From Paenibacillus sp. PAMC 26794 (GTDB lineage Bacteria; Bacillota; Bacilli; Paenibacillales; Paenibacillaceae), in contig NZ_ANHX01000030.1 of the NCBI RefSeq assembly GCF_000316035.1, positions 1-43,905 on the forward strand: a stretch of 43,905 nucleotides of DNA. The letters are read 5' to 3'. Below the pieces are notes generated by a model. It saw only the letters and a list, made by a program, of their open reading frames with translations. It searched no databases and was not told the origin of the DNA. Both the position numbers and the translations under genes were made by a program. Below, in pieces: positions 7,004-15,064 of the stretch; position 1 is the first letter of the stretch; each line of letters opens with the position of its first letter.

Positions 7004-8971
7004 TTAATACACTTCGGTACTTTTTAGACTCAACGTTTCGCAAACAAGTTGGGCGAAGGCATCGAAACTGCCACAGGATCGCAGGCTTTCCAGCTGTTCC
7101 TCCTGCCGGATCAATTCTACGAACAAATCATAAATTCCCATCGCCTGTTCGTAATCCTCTTTGCAGATAGACAACATAAATACAGCATGCACTTCATTCT
7201 CCTCATCCCACGGAATCGGCTTCTCGAGCAGACATACCGATACAGTTGTACGGGTTGAACTCAGCTCCATGGGATGCGGAATCGCCATGCCTCTTCCGAG
7301 CGCCGTTGAAGCCATCTTTTCCCGCTCCTGCACAGCGGGCCAGAACTGCTCCGTCACAATTCCCTTCTCCAACAGTGCCCTGCTCATCTCAGCCATAAGT
7401 GTCATTTTATCAGGCTGATCGGACCGAAACATGAACAACGCTGGATCAAAGTAACGCAGCAGCGTCATTTCCTCCTGCTCATCACTGGTTCGCACCAGAT
7501 GAGTGATCGTTGCCATGTCGCGTTCCGATGGAATCGCAGCAATGACAGCTGACGGCTTGCCTTTGGACTCCCGTAACCGGATCGTGGAAATAACCAAATC
7601 TTCAGGCACACTCCTCATCTCCTCGTACTCCCGTAGCGAAACTACACGTGAGACCTCCAGCTCGGCAAATAACGAACGCAATCTGGATTCAAGAATTCGG
7701 GCTGTGCCGTATCCTGACCCACAGACCAGCAATACGGATTTCCGTTTGCGATGAGGAATCTGGTATTTACGTTCCAATGCTGCACCAATGTGGAGAGCCA
7801 GGTAACCGATCTCGCTGTCATTGATTTCATGAGGTACATATGTCTGTAGCCGTTTCACTGCACTGATCGTAATCTCATAGGCGAGCGGATAATATTTACG
7901 TATATGTCCCAGCAGTGGATTCCGCATATTCATGCCATGTTCCAACCGCGTAATCATGGGCTTCAGATGGGCATATAGATCATTCGGCAAGCGTTCATCA
8001 TCCCGCAGATCATAGGTGTAACGATCATAGATATGACCCAACATCTGCTGTACAGCAAGATATAACGGGTCACTTCGAAGTCCATTCCAATCGGTAGTAG
8101 TCATTTTTTTGCTAACAATATGCAGCAGCAGATAATCTCGCTCTCCAACTGGACAATGAATGGAATATAACAACTCCAGATCCTGAATAATCTGCTGCGC
8201 AAGTTGCTGATCCTGAACATTCGCCTCCACTTTCTCGAATTGCTCCAGTTCATGTCCCTGCTTAATACGTAATACCATAACTGCCAGATGCGTAATCAGA
8301 TCTTTCAGTGCCACATCTGCAATACGAACATCCTGTTTGCCTACATGGCGAATAACGATCTCGCGGATGTGCGCGGGTTCAATTGGATACAGCAAACGTT
8401 CCTGCGCAGCAGTCATGCCTTCCGGTCCCAGTTCTTCATCTCGCGCATCAGCATACTCCGCAAGGCAATAACGGAACCTTTGCTCGTCTCCGACGACCTT
8501 CACACCATGTCCTGGCTTGATCTGAAGCTGAAGCTGATAGTTCTCCAGAATCTGACGAATAATCTTTAGGTCATTGTTCATCGTTGCACGGCTTATAAAC
8601 AGCTGATCAGCGAGGTCTTCCATCTTGATATGACCCGGTTCACCAAGCAACTTGAACAATTCATAACGGATACGCTCATCAGGCGATCCAGGTACGGGCG
8701 CACCTGCTTGCAGATCATCCTGTCGTCCCTCCAACAGTGCATCATAGCGCTTTGCATCATGTACACGAATGGAATATCCCCGTCCACGCTTGGACTCCAG
8801 GCTCCCGCCATACCCTGCAAGGATATAATCCAACTTTTTCAGATCATCCCGAATGGTACGCACGGTTACCTCCAGCTTGTCTGCAAGTGCTTGGCTCGTC
8901 CAAGCCTGTTCCTGTCCTTCACCATGAATGAGGTGGAACAGCTTTTTCAACCGTTTAGTTGGAAAAATCAT
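7004..8971 (-). CDS. PRD-domain PTS-controlled transcriptional activator (ManR/LicR/MtlR type)
   Basis: A 655-residue regulator with the full modular layout. There are two N-terminal helix-turn-helix domains (about 1-70, including LADKLEVTVRTIRDDLKKLD, and 100-165, including LADQLFISRATMNNDLKII), two PTS-regulation domains (about 190-290 and 300-405), an EIIB-like domain opening with the phospho-cysteine loop SVLLVCGSGYGTARI (about 412), and a C-terminal EIIA-like domain with the phospho-histidine in GRGMAIPHPME. Phosphorylation by PTS proteins would set its activity. It is the last gene of the mannoside operon and also has its own promoter-like site, so it probably activates the operon when substrate drains phosphate from the EII proteins. 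GGGAGGT lies 12 bases before the ATG. Confidence 0.92.
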   Translation of the reverse strand: MIFPTKRLKKLFHLIHGEGQEQAWTSQALADKLEVTVRTIRDDLKKLDYILAGYGGSLESKRGRGYSIRVHDAKRYDALLEGRQDDLQAGAPVPGSPDERIRYELFKLLGEPGHIKMEDLADQLFISRATMNNDLKIIRQILENYQLQLQIKPGHGVKVVGDEQRFRYCLAEYADARDEELGPEGMTAAQERLLYPIEPAHIREIVIRHVGKQDVRIADVALKDLITHLAVMVLRIKQGHELEQFEKVEANVQDQQLAQQIIQDLELLYSIHCPVGERDYLLLHIVSKKMTTTDWNGLRSDPLYLAVQQMLGHIYDRYTYDLRDDERLPNDLYAHLKPMITRLEHGMNMRNPLLGHIRKYYPLAYEITISAVKRLQTYVPHEINDSEIGYLALHIGAALERKYQIPHRKRKSVLLVCGSGYGTARILESRLRSLFAELEVSRVVSLREYEEMRSVPEDLVISTIRLRESKGKPSAVIAAIPSERDMATITHLVRTSDEQEEMTLLRYFDPALFMFRSDQPDKMTLMAEMSRALLEKGIVTEQFWPAVQEREKMASTALGRGMAIPHPMELSSTRTTVSVCLLEKPIPWDEENEVHAVFMLSICKEDYEQAMGIYDLFVELIRQEEQLESLRSCGSFDAFAQLVCETLSLKSTEVY

Positions 8972-9000
8972 ACCGATATCCGACCTCCCTTCTGATCATC

Positions 9001-9029
9001 GTTATAAGTTCACTAAGTATCATGAACAA
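9001..9029 (-). promoter_or_regulatory. Possible separate promoter and operator of the PRD regulator
   Basis: On the minus strand TTGTTC (9024-9029) and TATAAC (9001-9006) are 17 bases apart, 30 bases upstream of the regulator start. An inverted repeat GTTCA/TGAAC (9008-9012 and 9023-9027) lies in the spacer. This could give the regulator a basal, self-regulated level. Confidence 0.45.
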
Positions 9030-9066
9030 TGAATCATTCTGCGTACAGGTAACTTTCTGAATGCTG

Positions 9067-11754
9067 TTATTCTGAAATTTTGCTTACAAGTACGGTCATC
9101 AACTTACAATGTGCGAGTTCCGGCAAACGAACGACCTCTTCTCCATCGGTTAACCTCTGCTGAGGTTCCAGTGGTTGTTCAGCAAGAGATACACGCTCTG
9201 CATGTACAGGCTGATTAAAGTGTATGTTCACGTTAGCAGACTGTGACAAATACGGATTGAAGACACGTACAATGTAACCCTCACTCTGCTCTGCTTTCTT
9301 GAAGCTGCTTAATATCACGTTGGAATCGTCGCTGAACGACATCAGGCTGTAGTCGGGTTCCAGAACACGTTCCTCATCGCGGAAAGCAAAGATCAGTCGC
9401 CCGTTCAAAAAGTCACATAGCTGATAACTGCTGATTGGTGTCAAATATTCACGTGCAGCACGGGCTACATTTGCTTCGTCGAATCCAGAGGTCTGGATAT
9501 GCAGGCCAAAGGTAAAGGAGAGCTCCCCAAGCAATTGCGCGTCTGGTGTTGCTACAATTTTCTCACCGGAAGCCCGGCCAGGACGATACAACAGATTTTC
9601 CTTACCCATGAAACCGAAAGTGCGGAACAAGGTCAGGGCAATGGTGTCCATTTTCTCGCCAATAATCTCGTACTCACGTACCCCTTCCGTCATGACAGCC
9701 AACCCATGCGTACCGTTGTTCACCCCCGCATAACTCTGCATCGCTTCAATGGTAATCGGTTTCTCCTGCCATTGTTCGCGCTCCCATACCTCCACTTCTG
9801 GCAATGAGGTTGGACGAGCAATCACACCGAAAGGCTGATCTGCAATGGATAGTGCGGAAGCAATTCCTGTATCAAAAAGGACACGCAGACGGTGGCTAAA
9901 CACCTCATTCTGTACCTGAACCTGGAAGCGGATCAGCTTCTCTCCTTTGCGAAGAGATATCTGCACCTGCATTGGCAATGCACCCGACGTGATGCCTGCG
10001 GCGCGCTCTTCCAGATCATAGGGCACATCCAGCGTGAAACGTAGGGATAGTGTCTGGGATACAGACGTTTGGGTTGTCGTTGCGCTCATCTGGCTGCCTG
10101 CCGAAGAAACAATCAGATCCCGCTCGGGTGGAGAATAATTGTAGGAATCTCCGTCATCCCCGTTATCTTCGAAGACCATTTGATCTGCATACACCTGCCC
10201 TGATCGCTTGTCTGTAATTTGCAAGGTGCCATTCGATTGCAGTGCAATGATGAAATGTTCATTTTCAATCGCGTCTCCGTTACGTCGCTCAATGACCGGT
10301 GCAGCTCCCTGACTGAAATCAAACACAATCTGAGTGTAGCCCATTGCCGGAACCTCTTGCAGTTCCACCAGTAATTTAGCACGATATACCCGTTGCGGCA
10401 GATGCACTCTGCGACTTGGATTGAGATCGATGTGCTGTCCAAGCACATAATCGGTCTGGTCTACTTTTTCCACAATGGTATAAGCCAGCTCGCGCCCCTT
10501 CGTATCCCGAATCACAAAGGATTCTTCCGGAATATAAGCTTCGATCTCGTTAACCCCGCCTCGCGTATACGGTAGCGTGTTGAACAGGGTGAACGCAAAT
10601 GTCTCCTCCTGCTGTATCGTTGAAGCAATCATCCTCATATGCAGGTCAAGCAGATTCAGTGCGATATCATAGGCCTGTTTGTAACGGAACGCAACGTCCT
10701 GATTCGTTGTATCGCTGTTACAGCCACCGATGCTGTCATGTGCCGCATTCTCGAACAATAGTTTCCAGATGTCCTCCACAATGCGATGCGGGTAATCATG
10801 TCCGAGAGAATGGCTAATGGCAAGCACAGGTTCGAGCGTATTGGCGATCAGATTCTCAATCCGGTTATTTTGTTGCTTTAGATCCGCACGGGTGGAAAAA
10901 ATGGACTTGTGAATGCGCATGTGCTTGGCTTCCATTAATTCACCCCGAAGTACAGGTAGATCCTGACTATCCGCTTCGATCTCCGCCAGAAAACGTTCCG
11001 GTTCATTCATCACATATTCGCGCTCTGTATCCAGCGCATTGAACCGTTCAATCAACTCCGGCAGGTTCAACCGGACAGGAGCCTGATCAAACCCGTTGGG
11101 GAAATAGATATGTCTGGTGGAGGCTTTGCGTTCAAGCGCACCAATCTGTTTCTCCAGATAAGGGACCAGATCTTCCTCATTTTCGGGAATGTTACCGCCG
11201 TAGTAATAGCCAAATGGCATCTGTACAGCAAATACACGACTGCCATCCGATCCTTCCCACGTAAACTCGGTGTGTGGATTCGTATTATCTGATACGCCAC
11301 GCCAGAAAAGGAAACGTTCAATGCCGAACTCCCGATAGATTTGCGGCATCTGTGCCGATTGTCCAAACGCATCCGGGACATAGCCGACCTTCATCGCATG
11401 TCCGTACTTTTGTGCTGTTTTCATACCATAATACAGGTTTCGGACCATCGATTCACTGGAAATCACCAATTGATCCGTCTGTGTGTACCAGGGGCCTGTC
11501 ATCAGACGTTTGGTGGTAACCAACTGGCGAATGCGCTCTTCATCCTCGGGACACCAGCGAATGTAATCATCCAGCAGCGAGCCCTGTGCGTCTAGCAGGT
11601 AATAATGAAACCCGTCGATTCGCTCCAATGCGTTCAATACTTCCTTCACATGTTTGACAAGATACACCTTGGAACGGGAGGTGGTAAAGTACCATTCCCG
11701 GTCCCAGTGTGTATGTGGAATCACATGTACTTTGGTACGATTGCTCTCACTCAT
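9067..11754 (-). CDS. mngB: GH38 alpha-mannosidase, MngB type (putative phospho-mannoside hydrolase)
   Basis: An 895-residue glycoside hydrolase of family 38. The N-terminal metal-binding motif HVIPHTHWDREWYFTTSRSK, the nucleophile region VGYVPDAFGQSAQMPQI, FWRGVSDN, LPNG-like YFPNGFDQAP and ENAAHDSIGGCNSD are all present, and the C-terminal beta domains contain GLAVMTEGVREYEIIGE. The match to E. coli MngB, which cleaves 2-O-(6-phospho-mannosyl)-glycerate, runs the whole length. The start at 11754 (MSESNRTK) follows GGAGGG; an upstream ATG lies inside the EIIC gene. Next to three PTS genes, it should split an imported phosphorylated alpha-mannoside in the cytoplasm. The exact substrate is inferred. 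Confidence 0.9.
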   Translation of the reverse strand: MSESNRTKVHVIPHTHWDREWYFTTSRSKVYLVKHVKEVLNALERIDGFHYYLLDAQGSLLDDYIRWCPEDEERIRQLVTTKRLMTGPWYTQTDQLVISSESMVRNLYYGMKTAQKYGHAMKVGYVPDAFGQSAQMPQIYREFGIERFLFWRGVSDNTNPHTEFTWEGSDGSRVFAVQMPFGYYYGGNIPENEEDLVPYLEKQIGALERKASTRHIYFPNGFDQAPVRLNLPELIERFNALDTEREYVMNEPERFLAEIEADSQDLPVLRGELMEAKHMRIHKSIFSTRADLKQQNNRIENLIANTLEPVLAISHSLGHDYPHRIVEDIWKLLFENAAHDSIGGCNSDTTNQDVAFRYKQAYDIALNLLDLHMRMIASTIQQEETFAFTLFNTLPYTRGGVNEIEAYIPEESFVIRDTKGRELAYTIVEKVDQTDYVLGQHIDLNPSRRVHLPQRVYRAKLLVELQEVPAMGYTQIVFDFSQGAAPVIERRNGDAIENEHFIIALQSNGTLQITDKRSGQVYADQMVFEDNGDDGDSYNYSPPERDLIVSSAGSQMSATTTQTSVSQTLSLRFTLDVPYDLEERAAGITSGALPMQVQISLRKGEKLIRFQVQVQNEVFSHRLRVLFDTGIASALSIADQPFGVIARPTSLPEVEVWEREQWQEKPITIEAMQSYAGVNNGTHGLAVMTEGVREYEIIGEKMDTIALTLFRTFGFMGKENLLYRPGRASGEKIVATPDAQLLGELSFTFGLHIQTSGFDEANVARAAREYLTPISSYQLCDFLNGRLIFAFRDEERVLEPDYSLMSFSDDSNVILSSFKKAEQSEGYIVRVFNPYLSQSANVNIHFNQPVHAERVSLAEQPLEPQQRLTDGEEVVRLPELAHCKLMTVLVSKISE

Positions 11755-11782
11755 ATCTCTATATCCCTCCAGTTGCCTTTTT

Positions 11783-12901
11783 TTAGTCAAAAACGAGTTC
11801 GATTTCTTCCCCGTTTTTCTTCACTGAAGCTTCCTGAGTCTTGGCAGGCTGATTCTCTTCTTCATCACGGAAGTTCACCAGCATGGTGCCACCCGCCACG
11901 ATCAATGCGCCGACAATGCCTCCGGCAAGGTACGCGATTGGGGTACCTACCGATACAGCTCCATATAAGCCGCCAATTGGTGGCATGATGATATGTGCTC
12001 CCAGCAATGCAGTCAGGGCAGCACCCGTTGCACAGGCAAACATGTTGACCAGAATCATTTTGGCAGGGTTACGCAGTGTGAACGGAATTGCACCTTCCGT
12101 GATGCCGATCACGCCCATAATGACTGCACCTTTGCCAGCCTCCTGATAGGTTTTGGAGAAACGTTTCTTCATCAGTAGTGTCGCAAGGCCATAACCGAGC
12201 GGTGGGATGCAGATGGCAATGTTGATGAAAATATTCGGCAGATAGACACCGGACAGGAACAGGGCGTTGCCTGCCATCCATGCGGCTTTGTTGACAGGTC
12301 CGCCGAGATCGAATCCGATCATCGCGCCCAGAATAATCGCAAGTACAACGGTATTTGTGCCGCTTTGACTCATATTTTGAACCCAAGCAATCAGATACTC
12401 ATTCAGTGCGCCCAACGGGCCACCGAGAATGACCGCCATCAGAAATCCGGTTAACCCTACGGTAATCAGCGGTAAAATGATTAACGGTACCGAGCCAGCG
12501 GCCGGACCTGTAATCTTAACTTTGTTTTTGACCCACAAGGTGATGTACCCGGCAAAGAAGCCTGAGATCAACGCGCCCAAGAAACCGGCGTTGGTCTGCT
12601 GTGCCAGCACCCCGCCGATTAGACCTGCGGCCAGCGCAGGTTTGTCGGCAATGGAGTACGCAATATAACCGGACAGGACAATCGTCAATAGTCCGATGCC
12701 GCTCCATCCTACATTTTGCACGAGATATAAAATATGCAAGAATCCGCTTCCATCTTTGTACGGATCAAGATCAGTAATGCCCATTGATAGTGCGATAATT
12801 TTACAGATGGCAACGACCAGGGAACCCGCGATAATGACCGGCAGCAGATAGGAGATACCTGTCATTAGATGTGTTTTTGCTTCACCAAACCATTTTCTCA
12901 T
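11783..12901 (-). CDS. PTS fructose-family EIIC permease component
   Basis: A 372-residue polytopic membrane protein with about nine to ten hydrophobic segments. Family signatures are GFDLGGPVNKAAWMAGNAL and GVIGITEGAIPFTLRNPAK, the latter being the substrate-site loop of fructose-type EIIC proteins. The last 30 residues form a charged cytoplasmic tail. It imports sugar while EIIB phosphorylates it. In E. coli MngA the A, B and C domains are one chain; here they are separate genes in the order A, B, C. A ribosome binding site AGGAGAG precedes the ATG. The gap to EIIB is 29 bases. Confidence 0.93.
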   Translation of the reverse strand: MRKWFGEAKTHLMTGISYLLPVIIAGSLVVAICKIIALSMGITDLDPYKDGSGFLHILYLVQNVGWSGIGLLTIVLSGYIAYSIADKPALAAGLIGGVLAQQTNAGFLGALISGFFAGYITLWVKNKVKITGPAAGSVPLIILPLITVGLTGFLMAVILGGPLGALNEYLIAWVQNMSQSGTNTVVLAIILGAMIGFDLGGPVNKAAWMAGNALFLSGVYLPNIFINIAICIPPLGYGLATLLMKKRFSKTYQEAGKGAVIMGVIGITEGAIPFTLRNPAKMILVNMFACATGAALTALLGAHIIMPPIGGLYGAVSVGTPIAYLAGGIVGALIVAGGTMLVNFRDEEENQPAKTQEASVKKNGEEIELVFD

Positions 12902-12930
12902 CGTACTCTCTCCTCATGTGGAAGGTGGGG

Positions 12931-13248
12931 TTAAGCTTGTGCGTTCACAGCCTCGACGGCTTTGGTTAATACCGCTTCTGCCTGACTTACGGCATGACCG
13001 ATTTTGACACGTACGACTTTTTTATCGCCAAAACGATCCATGTCTTTCACCGTTTGATCCGCTGCAATCAGTACAAAATTCGCTGCAGCAATATCTTCTT
13101 CCGTCAGCTTATTGACTTGTCCCATAGCTCCCTGCTGTTCCACTTTGATCTCATATCCCAGTTGCTGAGCTGCTTTCTCCAATGCTTTGGCGGCCATAGG
13201 GGTATGGGCGAGACCTGCGATACATGACGTTACACCTACGATTTTCAT
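12931..13248 (-). CDS. PTS fructose-type EIIB component
   Basis: A 105-residue cytosolic phosphocarrier. The phosphorylated cysteine is C9 in the loop VTSCIAGLAHTPMAAKALE, the classic fructose-type EIIB signature. It takes phosphate from EIIA and passes it to the sugar in EIIC. Its ATG overlaps the EIIA stop codon by one base (TAATG), which indicates translational coupling and keeps the two partners in balance. Confidence 0.93.
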   Translation of the reverse strand: MKIVGVTSCIAGLAHTPMAAKALEKAAQQLGYEIKVEQQGAMGQVNKLTEEDIAAANFVLIAADQTVKDMDRFGDKKVVRVKIGHAVSQAEAVLTKAVEAVNAQA

Positions 13249-13703
13249 TATGACACCAGTCCTTCCGTATATTGATGAAGCAACGTATATACATCTTCCG
13301 GCTGTACCGCTTCTACGATGGCCTCTTTGAATGAATCTTCCAGCAGTAAGGTGGCAAGTGAAGAGATGATTTGCAGATGGGATACGTCTACATGACCTTT
13401 AGGCACAAGGATGGCAAAAATAAATTTTACCGGCTTGCCGTCATGAGATTCCCAATCAATGGGCTCCACCAATCGAATGACCATCACTGCCGGACGTGTT
13501 ACAACTTCACTCTGGGTATGGGGAATTGCAAAGTGATCCTGAAGTCCGGTGGAGTAGACACGTTCGCGTTCCCACAGATCAGCCGCAAGCTGTACACGGT
13601 TTGTAGTGATGCTGTAACGTTCTGCCTCTGCGGATATGAAATCCAATACGTCCTCTTTGCTATGCAATGTCTGATCGAGATAAATCTGATTGGTTGTAAT
13701 CAT
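13248..13703 (-). CDS. PTS fructose-type EIIA component (PTS_EIIA_2)
   Basis: A 151-residue EIIA domain. The phospho-histidine is H62 in GLQDHFAIPHTQSE, followed by the PAVMVIRLVEPIDWESHDG strand-turn and ILVPKGHVDVSHLQIISSLA of the family. It accepts phosphate from HPr. It is the first gene of the mannoside operon, with GGAGGAGAG before the ATG, and sits directly downstream of the cre-like site. The same EIIA fold recurs at the C-terminus of the regulator at 7004-8971. Confidence 0.93.
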   Translation of the reverse strand: MITTNQIYLDQTLHSKEDVLDFISAEAERYSITTNRVQLAADLWERERVYSTGLQDHFAIPHTQSEVVTRPAVMVIRLVEPIDWESHDGKPVKFIFAILVPKGHVDVSHLQIISSLATLLLEDSFKEAIVEAVQPEDVYTLLHQYTEGLVS

Positions 13704-13737
13704 GATTGATGTCTCTCCTCCTCTCTCTATCCAATAC

Positions 13738-13751
13738 GATAAGCGCTTACA
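13738..13751 (-). promoter_or_regulatory. cre-like site (CcpA operator) of the mannoside operon
   Basis: The minus strand reads TTGTAAGCGCTTATC across this site, matching 13 of 15 positions of WTGNAANCGNWNNCW. It lies at about +1 to +13 relative to the -10 box at 13757-13762, a position that gives repression by CcpA. Glucose repression of the operon is therefore likely. Confidence 0.7.
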
Positions 13752-13756
13752 AGATC

Positions 13757-13815
13757 ATTGTAACGAATTCCTTCACAACCTTGGAGCTAGAAAATTTCCC
13801 CTTCGAAGCGGAAAA
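13757..13815 (-). promoter_or_regulatory. Mannoside operon promoter and activator palindrome
   Basis: TACAAT (13757-13762 on the minus strand) is a plausible -10, but no good -35 lies 17 bases upstream. Instead a 22-bp near-palindrome (13794-13815, TTTTCCGCTTC/GAAGGGGAAAT, 9 of 11 pairs) is centred about 54 bases before the expected start. A weak -35 with an upstream palindrome is the pattern of an activator-dependent promoter. The PRD regulator of this operon is the natural candidate. Confidence 0.55.
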
Positions 13816-13863
13816 ACATTAGCGCATAGATGGGCATGCAATGAGACAACATGCTGGAATGAC

Positions 13864-13891
13864 AAAAACCCCGAGTCGTTTAGACTCAGGG
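13864..13891 (-). terminator. Terminator after the DMP19-like/membrane protein unit
   Basis: On the minus strand a 9-bp stem (CCCTGAGTC with GACTCGGGG, one G-T pair, 5-nt loop) is followed by TTTTT. It separates the two-gene unit at 13974-14856 from the mannoside operon promoter. Confidence 0.85.
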
Positions 13892-13973
13892 CAGGGTTCA
13901 GCAGGTTATACAACAACGGGGCTGCACAATAATAACCGGACAGCAACATATCATATTTCATGGATACCCGATC

Positions 13974-14258
13974 TCAATATTGCTTTGTCCAGCGCTGCAT
14001 AGCTGATCGAAGACCGTAGTATGCAGCGGCGAGCAAAACGAATCCGGCAACAGCCATGATCATGGCTGTTGTATCCCAGCGAATAATAGTTCCAAAAGCA
14101 ACCTTGGATTGCAATGGGTTACCGTAAGCAGCCGTGTTTGTCAGATCAGGTACGTAATTCATAGTCATAATCATGCCTTGAACAACATTCCAAGCTACAA
14201 AACCAATGATGAATAACAGGGTAACGAGAACGGATTCCATCGCTAATCGTTTGTTCAT
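13974..14258 (-). CDS. Small membrane protein with two transmembrane segments
   Basis: A 94-residue protein with hydrophobic segments at about 7-25 (ESVLVTLLFIIGFVAWNVV) and 60-82 (TTAMIMAVAGFVLLAAAYYG), and an extracytoplasmic loop between them containing NYVPDLTNTAAYGNP. The family is not recognised. The ATG at 14258 is chosen after AGGAGGTAAAGTG; a GTG nine bases earlier is equally possible but sits very close to the ribosome binding site. It starts 28 bases after the DMP19-like gene and is followed by a terminator, so the two form one transcript. Confidence 0.7.
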   Translation of the reverse strand: MNKRLAMESVLVTLLFIIGFVAWNVVQGMIMTMNYVPDLTNTAAYGNPLQSKVAFGTIIRWDTTAMIMAVAGFVLLAAAYYGLRSAMQRWTKQY

Positions 14259-14286
14259 GCTTGTCACTTTACCTCCTCTTCCCAAT

Positions 14287-14856
14287 TCAATTAGACAAGA
14301 AGTGCTGCATCTCCTGTTTGAGACGATCTTTATTGGCATCCACATACTGATACAGCAGGTCGAAGCTTTCTTCGTTATCGGATTGCATGCTTAAATTGCT
14401 GGCTTCCAGCTCAATGTGCTGTAATACCTCATGAATCTGTTCCCCGTGTGTTTGCAGGCTTGTCGTGATGTCGTCTTCGGACAGGCCATTTACATTATCT
14501 CGTAATTGCCCATGCGTTACGCCACTTTCGGACAACATCTGTTCTATGTTCTTCAGGATCACGCTATCTGCATCATTACCGATCTGCTCCATCGCTGCTA
14601 TTGTCTCACCGAGATACTGCCCGCTGGCATTCTCAAGGAAACCGGTCATCCCGTTCATGGACAGCTCGGTATCCAGATCAATGATTAGAATGATATCTCG
14701 CAATACTTGCGGAAGTTCCGGCCCACTCTCTCGAATCGTCGCAAATTCAGCCCGATAAACGTCCATGGCAACACTCCCCACCACTTCTTCACCTGACATC
14801 TCCTCAAGCTGATCGAGTGGTAATAATTCCTGTAGTTCTTCTTGTAACTTGTTCAT
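14287..14856 (-). CDS. DMP19/DUF4375-like protein
   Basis: A 189-residue soluble, acidic, mostly helical protein. The segment MTGFLENASGQYLGETIAAMEQIG matches, from memory, the core pattern of the DMP19 family (G-F..Y..N/A-S-G.......A...IGA), preceded by LIIDLDTELSMNG. Family members are small proteins, one of which (in Neisseria) is reported to mimic DNA; most have no known role. AGGAGG precedes the ATG. A promoter-like TTGTAT-17-TGTAAT lies about 50 bases upstream. The family call is tentative. Confidence 0.65.
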   Translation of the reverse strand: MNKLQEELQELLPLDQLEEMSGEEVVGSVAMDVYRAEFATIRESGPELPQVLRDIILIIDLDTELSMNGMTGFLENASGQYLGETIAAMEQIGNDADSVILKNIEQMLSESGVTHGQLRDNVNGLSEDDITTSLQTHGEQIHEVLQHIELEASNLSMQSDNEESFDLLYQYVDANKDRLKQEMQHFLSN

Positions 14857-14904
14857 CTTTCTCTGCCTCCTGTATCTCTCTGTCTATATATACGCCGACA
14901 CGTT

Positions 14905-14933
14905 ATTACATCATAGCAGAATACGCGATACAA
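14905..14933 (-). promoter_or_regulatory. Sigma-A-like promoter of the DMP19-like gene
   Basis: On the minus strand TTGTAT (14928-14933) and TGTAAT (14905-14910) are separated by 17 bases. The start codon lies about 50 bases downstream after an AGGAGG site. Confidence 0.45.
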
Positions 14934-14999
14934 GTTGAGTGCTTGCTGTTATGTATGCTTCTAAAGATATGTCTCTGCAAAGTTAAACCAGTTCGCCCG

Positions 15000-15046
15000 T
15001 TCAGGCTGCCGCAATATGTACACGCTGCACATACGATCAGCCTGAA
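15000..15046. repeat. Inverted repeat (hairpin) after the mannanase gene
   Basis: TTCAGGCTG (15000-15008) pairs perfectly with CAGCCTGAA (15038-15046), and the 29-base loop contains a further TATGT/ACATA pairing. It follows the mannanase stop by about 20 bases. No T-run follows on either strand, so it may protect or process the 3' end rather than be a classical terminator. Confidence 0.55.
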
Positions 15047-15064
15047 TAGCGGACACGCTGAGCG

